Below, in pieces: positions 53,307 to 62,327 of a stretch of 64,000 bases of DNA; position 1 is the first letter of the stretch; every line of letters begins with the position of its first letter. The notes under the pieces are model-generated. The model searched no databases. It was not told where the DNA came from and worked only from the letters and a program-made list of their open reading frames with translations. Position numbers and translations under genes: made by a program. Origin of the DNA: Shewanella colwelliana ATCC 39565 (GTDB lineage: Bacteria; Pseudomonadota; Gammaproteobacteria; Enterobacterales; Shewanellaceae); assembly GCF_000518705.1 (NCBI RefSeq), contig NZ_JAEC01000014.1, positions 1 through 64,000 of the forward strand, read 5' to 3'.

Positions 53307-54470
53307 ATGCTAAATTTTGACTATCGAAATCCAACTCACATTGTATTTGGCAAAGAGAGACTTGCGGAGCTAGACCAACTCATACCTGCCGATGCCAGAG
53401 TTTTAGTCACCTATGGTGGCGGCAGCGTTAAGCGTTTCGGTACGCTCGATAAGGTACTTAGCGCATTGGGCGGTCGCACAGTGTTTGAGTTTGGTGGTAT
53501 CGAGGCCAATCCCAAGTATGAGACCTTAATGCAAGCTACTGAACTTGCCCGAAAGGAGTCGATTGACTTCCTGTTAGCTGTTGGCGGTGGTTCGGTGATG
53601 GATGGCACCAAGTTTATTGCCCTAGCGACAAAGTTTGAAGGTGATACCAGCAGTCTGCTATTCCATGGATTCGCGCCAGTTCCTGTCGATGCGAAAGATG
53701 TGTTGCCGCTTGGAACTGTTGCAACCTTGCCAGCGACGGGTTCAGAAATGAACGCCTTTGGTGTTGTAAGCTATCAAGGTGGTAAGTTCCCAGTAAACCA
53801 TCCCAGCATCTATCCTACCTTTTCGATGCTAGACCCAACACTCACCTTCAGCTTACCCAAGATCCAAGTGGCTAACGGTGTGGTCGATGCATTCGTTCAT
53901 GTGCTTGAACAATATGCCACTTATCCTGTCGATGGACGAGTACAAGACAGAACAGCTGAAGGGATCATGCGAACACTGATCGAAATTGGCCCTATTACAG
54001 TAGCCGAACCAGAAAATTATCAAGCGCGAGCGAACTTGATGTGGAGTGCCACTTCAGCGCTTAACGGCATGATAGGCGCGGGTGTGCCATTCGACTGGAC
54101 CACACACATGATAGGCCATGAACTCACTGCGCTGTTTCATATCGATCACGCACAAACCTTAGCGGCACTCTTGCCATCAGTATGGCGTGTACGCAAAACA
54201 CAGAAGCATGCGAAATTATTGCAATATGCTGAACGCGTATGGGATATCACAGATGGCGATGAAGAGAGCCGCGTCGAGCAAGCGATTGCCAAAACCGAAG
54301 CCTTCTTCCAGCAAGTAGGACTCAAAACACGCCTGCGTGACTACGACATAGCCAAAGCGCAAATTGACGATATCATTAACGCTCTGGAAGCTCATGGTAT
54401 GACGGCGCTATCGGAGTCTGGCGATCTAGGCCTAGATGTCAGCCGTGAGATTTTAGAAAAAGCTTGGTAA
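53307..54470 (+). CDS. yqhD: NADPH-dependent aldehyde reductase, YqhD-type
   Basis: YqhD reduces short-chain and toxic aldehydes using NADPH and a metal. The 387-residue protein has the same length as the E. coli enzyme. The nucleotide region is VTYGGGSVKR with GGGSVMDGTKF, and metal ligands lie in NGVVDAFVHVLEQY and THMIGHELTALFHIDHAQTLA. It ends at a strong hairpin. The divergent AraC gene is its likely activator. Confidence 0.92.
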   Translation: MLNFDYRNPTHIVFGKERLAELDQLIPADARVLVTYGGGSVKRFGTLDKVLSALGGRTVFEFGGIEANPKYETLMQATELARKESIDFLLAVGGGSVMDGTKFIALATKFEGDTSSLLFHGFAPVPVDAKDVLPLGTVATLPATGSEMNAFGVVSYQGGKFPVNHPSIYPTFSMLDPTLTFSLPKIQVANGVVDAFVHVLEQYATYPVDGRVQDRTAEGIMRTLIEIGPITVAEPENYQARANLMWSATSALNGMIGAGVPFDWTTHMIGHELTALFHIDHAQTLAALLPSVWRVRKTQKHAKLLQYAERVWDITDGDEESRVEQAIAKTEAFFQQVGLKTRLRDYDIAKAQIDDIINALEAHGMTALSESGDLGLDVSREILEKAW

Positions 54471-54497
54471 AGCAAGCAGCCTAGACAAAGCTAGCGA

Positions 54498-54525
54498 AGA
54501 GACTGACCTTAATCAGTCTCTTTTG
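54498..54525 (+). terminator. Terminator of the yqhD-type gene
   Basis: The stem AGAGACTGA/TCAGTCTCT with a 6-nt loop is followed by TTTT. The 3' end of the small gene on the other strand overlaps it. Confidence 0.83.
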
Positions 54526-54724
54526 CTTTTTCGGATACCGTTTTGCGCTTTTTGAGTATAATAAACAGTAAGTCGACAGCCACAATACCTAACACTACTA
54601 TACTGAACCCATTAATGAGATCACGTTGAAAAGCCAACAAACTGGTAGCAAAGAGATTGGCCAACACCAATGCAGCCAGCGATATAACCAAGGTTATCGC
54701 AATAATGGCGCTAACTTTTATCAT
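54509..54724 (-). CDS. Small two-helix membrane protein, unknown
   Basis: The 71-residue protein has two hydrophobic helices (about 4-27 and 40-58) and a charged tail (KKRKTVSEKAKETD). I do not recognise a family. AAGGAGCTGG before the ATG supports translation. It follows the fumarase-like remnant by about 40 nt and may have shared its transcript. Confidence 0.6.
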   Translation of the reverse strand: MIKVSAIIAITLVISLAALVLANLFATSLLAFQRDLINGFSIVVLGIVAVDLLFIILKKRKTVSEKAKETD

Positions 54725-54764
54725 CCCAGCTCCTTCAACTCAACCTAGCCCATCTCTGCACAGA

Positions 54765-55219
54765 TTAGTTGCGCAGCGCTTGAATCATCGCTATACATTG
54801 CTCAATTTGACTAGCCCAGCCATCCAGTACTTGGCTCATGCGAACAGGCATGGCATCCATTAAATGGGTACGCCCAATTTTAACCACATCGTCAACCTGT
54901 AGCGCCTTCGTCTGAATGGTTTCGACCAGAAAAACCAAGGAGGGAAACAGTCAATGCTCTAGGGCCAACAGCGCACTGATATGTATGCTGCTGGGGATAA
55001 TATCGTTACTGCGGTTGGCTGTTCAAGTAGGGTTAACTCTGCATTGGCTTCGGCCGCGGCCCACTTTGCCAGTAACAACGCTCGAATATAACTTATCGGC
55101 ATTCTCTGGCCACTAATAGGGAAATTGTTTATCGCCCTTGCCGTTTGCGCGGCATAAAACACCTCGATAGGCACCTCAACTTTTCCCAAGCTATCTATCA
55201 CCTTTTTAGCCGTCACCAT
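54765..55219 (-). pseudogene. Fumarase/aspartase-superfamily remnant with internal deletion
   Basis: The N-terminus reads SLGKVEVPIEVFYAAQTARAI and SYIRALLLAKWAAAEAN, as in class II fumarases and aspartases. After LLEQPTA it jumps, in a new frame, to NDIIPSSIHISALLALEH, a region normally about 60 residues or more further on. A TGA follows, then LFPSLVFLVETIQTKALQV, GRTHLMDAMPVRMSQVL and a stop after ALRN. So there is an internal deletion with shift, an internal stop and loss of the C-terminal half, including the SS signature loop. It is clearly dead. Confidence 0.82.
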
Positions 55220-55301
55220 GACCCAACACCTTAACGACCAATATTTTGAGCTTAGTATATAACTCGCGAGATTGGCGTGGCGCATTGCCAACAGTAGGGA
55301 T

Positions 55302-55337
55302 AAAAAAACACCTCGCCAGTTGCCCAGCGAGGTGTTT
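55302..55337 (-). terminator. Terminator of the first formate dehydrogenase operon
   Basis: On the minus strand AACACCTCGC and GCGAGGTGTT form a 10-bp stem with a T-run. It lies about 40 nt past the fdhC stop. Its stem resembles the terminator of the second operon. Confidence 0.88.
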
Positions 55338-55342
55338 CATTT

Positions 55343-55370
55343 CGTAGCTCGTAGCTCGTAGCTCGTAGCT
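55343..55370. repeat. Heptanucleotide tandem repeat (CGTAGCT x4)
   Basis: CGTAGCT is repeated four times without error between the fdhC stop and the terminator. Slippage could change copy number, but it lies outside coding sequence. Confidence 0.9.
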
Positions 55371-55376
55371 TAAAGA

Positions 55377-56369
55377 TTACTCTTTATACTTAAGCGTACC
55401 GTTCTCTTTGATCTCGTCAAACCAAAGGTTATGGTGCTGGCTTGCCCATGTCTCATCACAGTAACCAGAAACCATACACTCCATACCACCTTCAGACATC
55501 ACTGTCGCCATGAAGATATGCACAATAGAGAATGCGGTAATAATGATGGCACTGACTGAGTGAAGCACTAAAGCGATTAGGCTTAAGGTACGGCTAGGCT
55601 CGAACAAGTTCGGGAATAGCAGCAACATACCTGAAGCTGATATCACTAGACCAAATGCAGCAAACGCCCAGAACCATAGTTTCTCACCAGCGTTAGCAAA
55701 ACCTGCATCGGGGTGCTTACCTTTAAATGGACCGAAGTTAATGTAACCACCAACAACCAACATCCACTTCAAGTCGTACATCTTCGGCAACTGATTCTTA
55801 GCCCAAAGGGTTGTCATCAATGCCCAACCGATCATGAACGGAATAGCCATGAAGTCATGCACTTGCTTAGCACCATAGACAAATCCAGCCCAGATGCCTT
55901 CACTGATATATGGCTGGAAGAAAAAACGTCCTGCTAACAAAGTGAGACCAGTTAAGATCAACAGCAAACAAGGAATCGCGCCAAGCCAATGGATCGACAC
56001 GTCGAATTTCGACCAGCGATACACTAACTTGCCCGAGAAACCACCGTGTAGCTTAGAGATTCCATTCACTTTGATAAACAACACAAAGATGATGATCATC
56101 CCAAACAGCGCAGCCATCAGAGCTGGTGCCAACCAGTCACTGCGTAACTCCAGTACTCGCAAGTCGTAGCTATTGATAGGCTGATTATGAAACTCACCAT
56201 GAGAAGTGGTTTCGCCCGTTGCGCCAGCTTGCAATTGCGCCCAAATTTGGCCTTCTGTTGCGCCATGACTATGGTCAGTCGCGCCATCGTGTGCAAATGA
56301 CAGCGCACTGAATGTCGTGCCAATCACTAACGCGAGAATCACGCTAAATTGTTTGAACCATTTGTTCAT
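55377..56369 (-). CDS. fdhC: Formate dehydrogenase cytochrome b subunit, operon 1
   Basis: This subunit anchors the enzyme and passes electrons to quinone. The 330-residue protein has a signal peptide (cleavage near SFA-HD) and a His-rich N-terminal segment. The cytochrome b core has haem histidines in SIHWLGAIPC, AKQVHDFMAIPF and LHSVSAIIITAFSIVHIF. The extra N-terminal periplasmic part (about residues 25-75) is longer than in E. coli FdnI. It is the last gene of fdhX-A-B-C. Confidence 0.92.
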   Translation of the reverse strand: MNKWFKQFSVILALVIGTTFSALSFAHDGATDHSHGATEGQIWAQLQAGATGETTSHGEFHNQPINSYDLRVLELRSDWLAPALMAALFGMIIIFVLFIKVNGISKLHGGFSGKLVYRWSKFDVSIHWLGAIPCLLLILTGLTLLAGRFFFQPYISEGIWAGFVYGAKQVHDFMAIPFMIGWALMTTLWAKNQLPKMYDLKWMLVVGGYINFGPFKGKHPDAGFANAGEKLWFWAFAAFGLVISASGMLLLFPNLFEPSRTLSLIALVLHSVSAIIITAFSIVHIFMATVMSEGGMECMVSGYCDETWASQHHNLWFDEIKENGTLKYKE

Positions 56370-56440
56370 ATTACATCCTTATCGTCCACACCGCCCCTAA
56401 GGTACGGCGTGGATTAATGTGGCGTTATACAAGTTGGGAT

Positions 56441-57010
56441 TTAGCCCCAAATCGCATTTTTTGAACCACGGTATGCAACACGCTCACGGAAGATGTTTGA
56501 GATAACCTCAGCATCACCAGCAAGTAGCGACTTAGTCGCACACAGTTCAGCACACATAGGCAGCTTACCTTCAGCGATACGGTTTGAACCGTACTTCTGA
56601 CGCTCTGCATCTGAATGGTTCTCTTCAGGACCACCGGCACAGAAAGTACATTTGTCCATCTTACCTCGGCTACCAAAAGCACCCTTTTTAGGGAACTGAG
56701 GCGCGCCAAACGGACAAGCGTAAAGGCAGTAACCACAACCGATACAGGTATCTTTATTGTGCAACGTTAAGCCGTCTTCTGTCTTATAGAAGCAGTTTGC
56801 AGGACAAACGGCTTGGCAAGGTGCATCAGTACAATGCATACATGCCACAGAGATTGACGCTTCACCAGGCATACCATCATTAATGGTCACCACGCGGCGG
56901 CGTTGAATACCCCACTCAAGAGCGGAATCGTTTTCGTTCTTACATGCAGTGACACAGCCGTTACATTCGATGCAGCGCTTGGTGTCACATAAAAATTTCA
57001 TTGTAGCCAT
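56441..57010 (-). CDS. fdhB: Formate dehydrogenase iron-sulfur subunit, operon 1
   Basis: FdhB wires electrons from FdhA to the cytochrome b through four [4Fe-4S] clusters. The 189-residue protein has cysteine clusters CIECNGCVTAC, CMHCTDAPCQAVC, CIGCGYCLYAC and CTFC with CAELC. It lacks the C-terminal membrane helix of E. coli FdnH, so attachment depends on FdhC. It is nearly identical to the FdhB of operon 2 apart from the C-terminal end. Confidence 0.95.
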   Translation of the reverse strand: MATMKFLCDTKRCIECNGCVTACKNENDSALEWGIQRRRVVTINDGMPGEASISVACMHCTDAPCQAVCPANCFYKTEDGLTLHNKDTCIGCGYCLYACPFGAPQFPKKGAFGSRGKMDKCTFCAGGPEENHSDAERQKYGSNRIAEGKLPMCAELCATKSLLAGDAEVISNIFRERVAYRGSKNAIWG

Positions 57011-57030
57011 GTTGGCAATTCTCCCAGTAC

Positions 57031-59886
57031 TTAGGCTTTAGTGATCTGACAAAGCGAAGCTTTAGTCTCTTGCATCTGCGTCACAGGGTCATAACCGTAA
57101 GTTAAGGCCGTGTTCGCAGACTCACCAATCACATAAGGCACTGTACCTTCTGGATAGTTCTTCTCTAGGCTTTCACCGTGCATCACACCCGCAAAGTGGT
57201 ATGGCATCCAAGTAACACCTGGTTTCACACGTGGAGTCACCATAGCTTGGATCTTAATACGACCACCTTCCGCACCCTCTAGCCATACAGTGTCACCATT
57301 ACGGATACCACGGTCAGCCGCATCAGCAGGGTTAATTTCAACAAACATCTCTTGTTGAAGCTCTGCTAGCCAAGGGTTAGAGCGCGACTCTTCACCACCA
57401 CCCTCATACTCAACCAGACGACCAGAAGTCAGGCCTAGTGGGTACTTAGCTGTGTTGTCATTCTGCTGAATTGACTTGTACAGTGTTGGTAGGCGATGCA
57501 CTTGCATGTCATCATAGGTTGGGTACTTAGATACAAGATCACGACGTGGCGTATAAAGCGGCTCACGATGCACAGGCACTTGATCAGGGAAAGTCCAAAC
57601 AATACAACGTGCTTTAGCGTTACCAAATGGAATACAACCGTGCTTCATTGCCACACGTTGGATACCACCAGAGATATCGGTCTTCCAGTTTTTGCCTTCA
57701 GCCTCTGCTTTCTCAGCGGCCGTTAGCTCGTCCCACCAACCAAGTTGCTTAAGCATGTCAGCGCTGAATTCTGGGTAACCGTCTTGGATTTCAGCACCTT
57801 TAGAGAAGCTACCTTCAGCCAATAGGTTCTTACCTTTGTACTCAACACCATAACGGGCACGGAAGTTACCACCGCCCTCAAGCACGTGCTTGTGTGTGTT
57901 ATACAGGATCTGTGTACCCGGGTGTTTCTGCTCTGGTGTGCCCCAGCATGGCCAAGGTAGACCATAGGTTTCACCTTTCGCAGGACCACCTTCAGCTTCA
58001 AGCGTCTTATTGCTGAAAGTACCCCAGTTTTGGGTGTGTAGCTTCAAACGCTCAGGGCTTTGGCCTGACATACCAATGGTCCACATACCGCGGTTGATTT
58101 CGCGAGTAATGTCTTCAATGACCAACATATCTTTGGCATCTTTGGCGATACGCTTGGTATATTCGTCAGCAAAACCAAGCTTTTGAGAAAGACGATACAT
58201 GATCTCAAGGTCAGTCTTAGATTCAAATAATGGCTCGATAACCTTCTCACGCCACTGCTGGCTACGACCAGAGTTAGATACTGAACCTTCAGTTTCGAAC
58301 TGGGTTGCCGCAGGCAATAAATACACACCGTCTTTACGGTTGTGCATAACACCAGCCATAGTTGGGAACGGATCCACAACAACCACAGTGTCCATCTTGT
58401 CTAGTGCTTCACGCACATCACGCTGACGAGTTTCAGTGTTAACTGACTGACCCCAGAAGAACGCCATACGAACGCGATCTTTCTGCGCTAGCTTTTCAGG
58501 TGTCTCAAGTACACCATCGTGCCAACGTGAACACGGAATACCAGGAGTGTTCATCGGTACACGGCCAAGGTAGCTGTTTTGATCAAAGCGGCCTTTAACC
58601 CAATTTAAGTCAAGATCCCACACGTGGCTCCAGTGCGTCCAAGCGCCTGAAGTCAAGCCGTAGTAGCCAGGAAGATTATCAAACAGTAGACCTAAATCCG
58701 TTGCGCCCTGTACGTTATCGTGACCACGGAAAATGTTTGTTCCGCCACCTTTAACGCCCATATTACCCAGAGCAAGCTGCAGGATACAGTAAGCACGTGT
58801 GTTGGCGTTACCAACGTGATGCTGAGTACCACCCATACACCATACAACGGTACCAGGACGATTTTCAGCCATTAACTTCGCCGCTTGGTAAACGTCTTCT
58901 TCGCTCACGCCAGTGATGTCCGCAACCTCTTTAGGTGGGAACTTCTTCACTTCCTCGCGTATAGATTCCATTTCAAATACACGCTGCTCGATAAAGGCTT
59001 TATCTTCCCAGCCATTTTCGAAGATATGCCAAAGCATACCGTAGATGAACGGAATATCAGTACCTGGACGCAGTGCACAGTGGTGATCAGCGTGTGCAGC
59101 AGTACGAGAGAAGCGTGGATCAACAACGATGATCTTAGCGTTGTTTTTCTCTTTCGCGATCAGAATATGCTGCATCGCCACTGGATGCGCTTCAGCTGGG
59201 TTCGCCCCAATGAAGAAGATGGCATTAGCATTTTGAATGTCGTTGAAAGAGTTAGTTTGCGCACCATAGCCCCAAGTGTTTGCAACACCGGCTACCGTGG
59301 TAGAGTGACAAATACGTGCTGAGTGGTCGACGTTGTTAGTGCCCCACATAGCCGCAAATTTACGATACATGTAGCAACCTTCGTTAGAAAACTTAGCGCT
59401 ACCCATAAAGTAAAGTGAATCTGGACCCGACTCTTGACGGATATCTAACATCTTGTCGCCTACTTCGCTAAAAGCTTGCTCCCAAGAAATTTTCTTCCAC
59501 TTACCGCCTTCTAGCTTCATTGGGTATTTTAGACGCTTCTCGCCGTGACCATGTTCACGAAGGGCTGCACCTTTCGCACAGTGACCACCAGCATTAAACG
59601 GATGGTCAAATGCAGGCTCTTGTCCCGTCCAAACACCGTTTTGAACTTCAGCATAAAGGCCACAACCTACCGCACATGCACTACATACGGTGCGCTTGAT
59701 CTCAGTTGGTGCATTATGTGGAATATCTTTGGCTTCGGCGCGACGCATCATGCCTGTACCAAGAAGAGAAGCCGCTGCAATACCACCAGATGTGATACCT
59801 GCATGCTTCATAAATTGACGACGGCTAATCCCAAGTGTTTGCTTAGCAACGACTGGGGCCTCATTTGATTTGCGAGTTAACTTCAT
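57031..59886 (-). CDS. fdhA: Formate dehydrogenase catalytic subunit, operon 1 (Cys form)
   Basis: FdhA oxidises formate to CO2 at a Mo- or W-bisMGD site in the periplasm. The 951-residue protein has a Tat signal (SRRQFMKH) and an N-terminal [4Fe-4S] motif with Cys68, Cys71, Cys75 and Cys103. The active site is RICHSTTV with Cys193 where E. coli FdnG has selenocysteine. No in-frame TGA is present. Molybdopterin contacts include GANPAEAHPVAMQH and GGTQHHVGNANTRAY. It needs Moco, which is odd given the interrupted moaA. Confidence 0.95.
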   Translation of the reverse strand: MKLTRKSNEAPVVAKQTLGISRRQFMKHAGITSGGIAAASLLGTGMMRRAEAKDIPHNAPTEIKRTVCSACAVGCGLYAEVQNGVWTGQEPAFDHPFNAGGHCAKGAALREHGHGEKRLKYPMKLEGGKWKKISWEQAFSEVGDKMLDIRQESGPDSLYFMGSAKFSNEGCYMYRKFAAMWGTNNVDHSARICHSTTVAGVANTWGYGAQTNSFNDIQNANAIFFIGANPAEAHPVAMQHILIAKEKNNAKIIVVDPRFSRTAAHADHHCALRPGTDIPFIYGMLWHIFENGWEDKAFIEQRVFEMESIREEVKKFPPKEVADITGVSEEDVYQAAKLMAENRPGTVVWCMGGTQHHVGNANTRAYCILQLALGNMGVKGGGTNIFRGHDNVQGATDLGLLFDNLPGYYGLTSGAWTHWSHVWDLDLNWVKGRFDQNSYLGRVPMNTPGIPCSRWHDGVLETPEKLAQKDRVRMAFFWGQSVNTETRQRDVREALDKMDTVVVVDPFPTMAGVMHNRKDGVYLLPAATQFETEGSVSNSGRSQQWREKVIEPLFESKTDLEIMYRLSQKLGFADEYTKRIAKDAKDMLVIEDITREINRGMWTIGMSGQSPERLKLHTQNWGTFSNKTLEAEGGPAKGETYGLPWPCWGTPEQKHPGTQILYNTHKHVLEGGGNFRARYGVEYKGKNLLAEGSFSKGAEIQDGYPEFSADMLKQLGWWDELTAAEKAEAEGKNWKTDISGGIQRVAMKHGCIPFGNAKARCIVWTFPDQVPVHREPLYTPRRDLVSKYPTYDDMQVHRLPTLYKSIQQNDNTAKYPLGLTSGRLVEYEGGGEESRSNPWLAELQQEMFVEINPADAADRGIRNGDTVWLEGAEGGRIKIQAMVTPRVKPGVTWMPYHFAGVMHGESLEKNYPEGTVPYVIGESANTALTYGYDPVTQMQETKASLCQITKA

Positions 59887-59903
59887 CGCTGGAATTCTCC
59901 TAA

Positions 59904-60101
59904 TTAGCTACGCAGGCTGTTGTAATAACTGCGGATATGAGCAGTTTCATGGTAGCCATCAGTGTTTTTTACACTGGTCTTATTTTCTGTTGCATTAGCA
60001 ACACTAACACCGCTTGCGGCAATGGCCACACCGGCCGTACCACCTATGGTGAGTGCTTTCAGCAATGATCTACGATTGAGATCGGGCTGTTGCTTTTTCA
60101 T
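59904..60101 (-). CDS. Formate dehydrogenase region Tat-signal protein
   Basis: The 65-residue protein has a Tat signal (NRRSLLKAL) and a short mature part ending HIRSYYNSLRS. This fits the family named formate dehydrogenase region TAT target (TIGR02811), found just upstream of fdhA. Its role is unknown; it may be a small subunit or escort of the enzyme. It is the first gene of operon 1, 17 nt before fdhA. Confidence 0.88.
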   Translation of the reverse strand: MKKQQPDLNRRSLLKALTIGGTAGVAIAASGVSVANATENKTSVKNTDGYHETAHIRSYYNSLRS

Positions 60102-60645
60102 TCTTGCTCCTAGTGAAATTAGGAAGATTCATAGAGTAGGGATGGTTTTATTCAAATTGGTTAGCAACACACTCGTTGCACGAATGTTGAACGCAGGTAT
60201 CAATTTGGTAAAATCTGTATATTTATTAAAAACATCCAATTAATTACCCGTGCAATATAAGCAAGTTGTGCTTAGGAAAAATTGATCTGAATCGGGTTCA
60301 TTAGTCAACAAAAGTGAATAGAATCCCAAAGTGTTAAGCCAGTCATATTTATTGAATTAAAACACCTCAACACTCACATTAAATCAGCGGATTTTCCTCT
60401 GAGAGATGTAACAAATTTGTATCACTAAATAATTGAAAAATAGCGATAACAGTTATCATTAAGCGATATAAGACTTGGGCAAAAGAGGGCTTAAGGGCGG
60501 AAATGTTAACGCCTAAAAGGAACACCTTGTCGGTGAGATAATGTAAGAAGCTTAGTGGTAATAAAAAGCACCTCGATGGTTACCCAACGAGGTGCTTTAT
60601 CAAGCGGTTTCTGCTGCTCTAGCTGGGTTAGCTAAAGTGAAAGAA
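60102..60645. other. Promoter region of formate dehydrogenase operon 1 and end of operon 2
   Basis: This 544-bp gap holds no gene that I can support. A weak FNR-like sequence TTGATCTGAATCGG (60282-60295, two mismatches to TTGAT-N4-ATCAA) lies about 180 bp upstream of the Tat-signal gene. An A/T-rich tract follows. The operon 2 terminator lies at 60563-60598. Confidence 0.5.
60563..60598 (-). terminator. Terminator of the second formate dehydrogenase operon
   Basis: On the minus strand AAAGCACCTCG and CGAGGTGCTTT form an 11-bp stem with a T-run, 48 nt past the fdhC stop. Its stem resembles that of operon 1, consistent with duplication of the whole operon. Confidence 0.88.
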
Positions 60646-61665
60646 TTACTCTTTATATTGCAAGGTACCGTTTTCTTTGATCTCGTCATACCAAAGGTTA
60701 TGGTGTTGTACAGCCCAGTTTTCATCACAGTAACCAGACTTCATACACTCCATACCACCTTCACTTAACACGGTGGCCATCCAGATATGAACAATAGTAA
60801 AGGCAATTAGAATAATCGCGCTAATACCATGAATAAGCAGCGCCGCCATAGAGGCTTCACGAGGAAGGTCTAAAGCAGGTAAAACCAACATGATGCCAGA
60901 CACACTAATAAACAGACCGAAGAATGTCAGTGTCCAGAACCACATTTTCTCACCAGCATTGGCGAAACCACTGTCTGGGTGCTTGCCTTTAAATGGGCCA
61001 AAGTTGATGTAACCACCAACGACTAAGAACCATTTCAGATCATACATCTTAAAGGTTTGCAGCGGCATCCATTTAACCACACACAATGCCCACGAGATGA
61101 TGAACAGCGGACCCACATAATCATGGATAGTCTTACTACCGTAGATCAACGATGCCCAAATACCTGTGCCCACATAAGGTTGCAGTACATGCTTACCTAA
61201 CATGATATTTAGACCGGTAAAGATCAATGCCATGCAAGATATCGCAAGTAGCCAGTGAAGCCAGATATCGGCTTTAGTCCAACGCAACACCATCTTGCCA
61301 GAGAAACCGTGGCTTAACTTTGATGGACCATTGACCAAGAAAAACAGTAAAAACGCACCGAAAACACCGACAACCGCCAGTGCCATTGCAGGCGTTAAAT
61401 ACTCATTTTTAATGTTTGTGCCTTCAATAGCAGACACATTGATCAACACACCACCTTCAACACCCTTTTCAGTAGTGTATCCAGATTCCCCAGACTGAAC
61501 GGCTCTCCACAAATCGGCATCGCTAGTTGTCGCGGTAGCCATCTGCTGGCTGGTTTGATCGTCAACGGCGTATGCCGTGGCGCTCAAGCCTAACCCCATT
61601 GCAAGAATGAGAGGCAGTGCCAACACAGTGAATAGGCTGCGCAGTGATTTTAATAACATAGTCAC
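60646..61665 (-). CDS. fdhC: Formate dehydrogenase cytochrome b subunit, operon 2
   Basis: The 339-residue paralogue has a signal peptide (cleavage near AYA-VD), a periplasmic segment and the cytochrome b core. Haem histidines lie in WLHWLLAISCMA, SKTIHDYVGPLF and LIHGISAIILIAFTIVHIW. The C-terminal third is very close to the operon 1 protein (identical SEGGMEC and HHNLWYDEIKENGTL-like ends); the N-terminal part differs. Confidence 0.92.
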   Translation of the reverse strand: MTMLLKSLRSLFTVLALPLILAMGLGLSATAYAVDDQTSQQMATATTSDADLWRAVQSGESGYTTEKGVEGGVLINVSAIEGTNIKNEYLTPAMALAVVGVFGAFLLFFLVNGPSKLSHGFSGKMVLRWTKADIWLHWLLAISCMALIFTGLNIMLGKHVLQPYVGTGIWASLIYGSKTIHDYVGPLFIISWALCVVKWMPLQTFKMYDLKWFLVVGGYINFGPFKGKHPDSGFANAGEKMWFWTLTFFGLFISVSGIMLVLPALDLPREASMAALLIHGISAIILIAFTIVHIWMATVLSEGGMECMKSGYCDENWAVQHHNLWYDEIKENGTLQYKE

Positions 61666-61709
61666 TCCTTTACAGACGATGAACCCAAGGGCTCATCGTC
61701 CTATTCACT

Positions 61710-62300
61710 TTAGGCGCCTGTCTTTGGGGTGTAACCCCAAATCGCATTAGGGTTACCACGTGCAGCAATACGCTCACGGTAGATGCCAGAAACAATCTCT
61801 GCATCACCAGCAAGCAGTGCTTTGGTTGAACAAAGCTCTGCACACATAGGCAACTTACCTTCAGCTAAACGGTTTGCACCATACTTCTGACGTTCTGCTT
61901 CAGAGAAGGTCTCTTCTGGGCCACCAGCACAGAAAGTACACTTATCCATCTTGCCACGGCTACCAAAAGCGCCCTTTTTAGGGAACTGAGGCGCGCCGAA
62001 TGGGCAAGCGTAGAGGCAGTAACCACAACCGATACAGGTATCTTTATTGTGTAGTGTTAAGCCGTCTTCAGTCTTGTAGAAGCAGTTTGCAGGGCAAACG
62101 GCTTGGCAAGGGGCATCAGTACAGTGCATACATGCCACTGAGATAGATGCTTCACCTGGCTGACCATCATTAATGGTCACTACGCGGCGACGTTGAATAC
62201 CCCACTCAAGAGCGGAATCGTTTTCGTTCTTACAAGCTGTGACGCAACCGTTACACTCGATGCAGCGTTTGGTGTCACATAGAAATTTCATGACTGCCAT
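61710..62300 (-). CDS. fdhB: Formate dehydrogenase iron-sulfur subunit, operon 2
   Basis: The 196-residue paralogue keeps all four [4Fe-4S] cysteine sets. Long stretches match operon 1, including GGPEE and CAELC. It has seven extra C-terminal residues (YTPKTGA). It lies between fdhC and fdhA of operon 2. Confidence 0.95.
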   Translation of the reverse strand: MAVMKFLCDTKRCIECNGCVTACKNENDSALEWGIQRRRVVTINDGQPGEASISVACMHCTDAPCQAVCPANCFYKTEDGLTLHNKDTCIGCGYCLYACPFGAPQFPKKGAFGSRGKMDKCTFCAGGPEETFSEAERQKYGANRLAEGKLPMCAELCSTKALLAGDAEIVSGIYRERIAARGNPNAIWGYTPKTGA

Positions 62301-62327
62301 AATGGCTTATCTCCTCATCAAGTTCAG

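Noticed and set aside
57031..59886. Selenocysteine in FdhA
   Set aside because: The active-site codon is Cys and the frame has no in-frame TGA.
57496..60243. Several open frames of 75-145 codons on the plus strand across the first formate dehydrogenase operon
   Set aside because: They mirror the strongly conserved fdhA frame and have no family features or ribosome sites.
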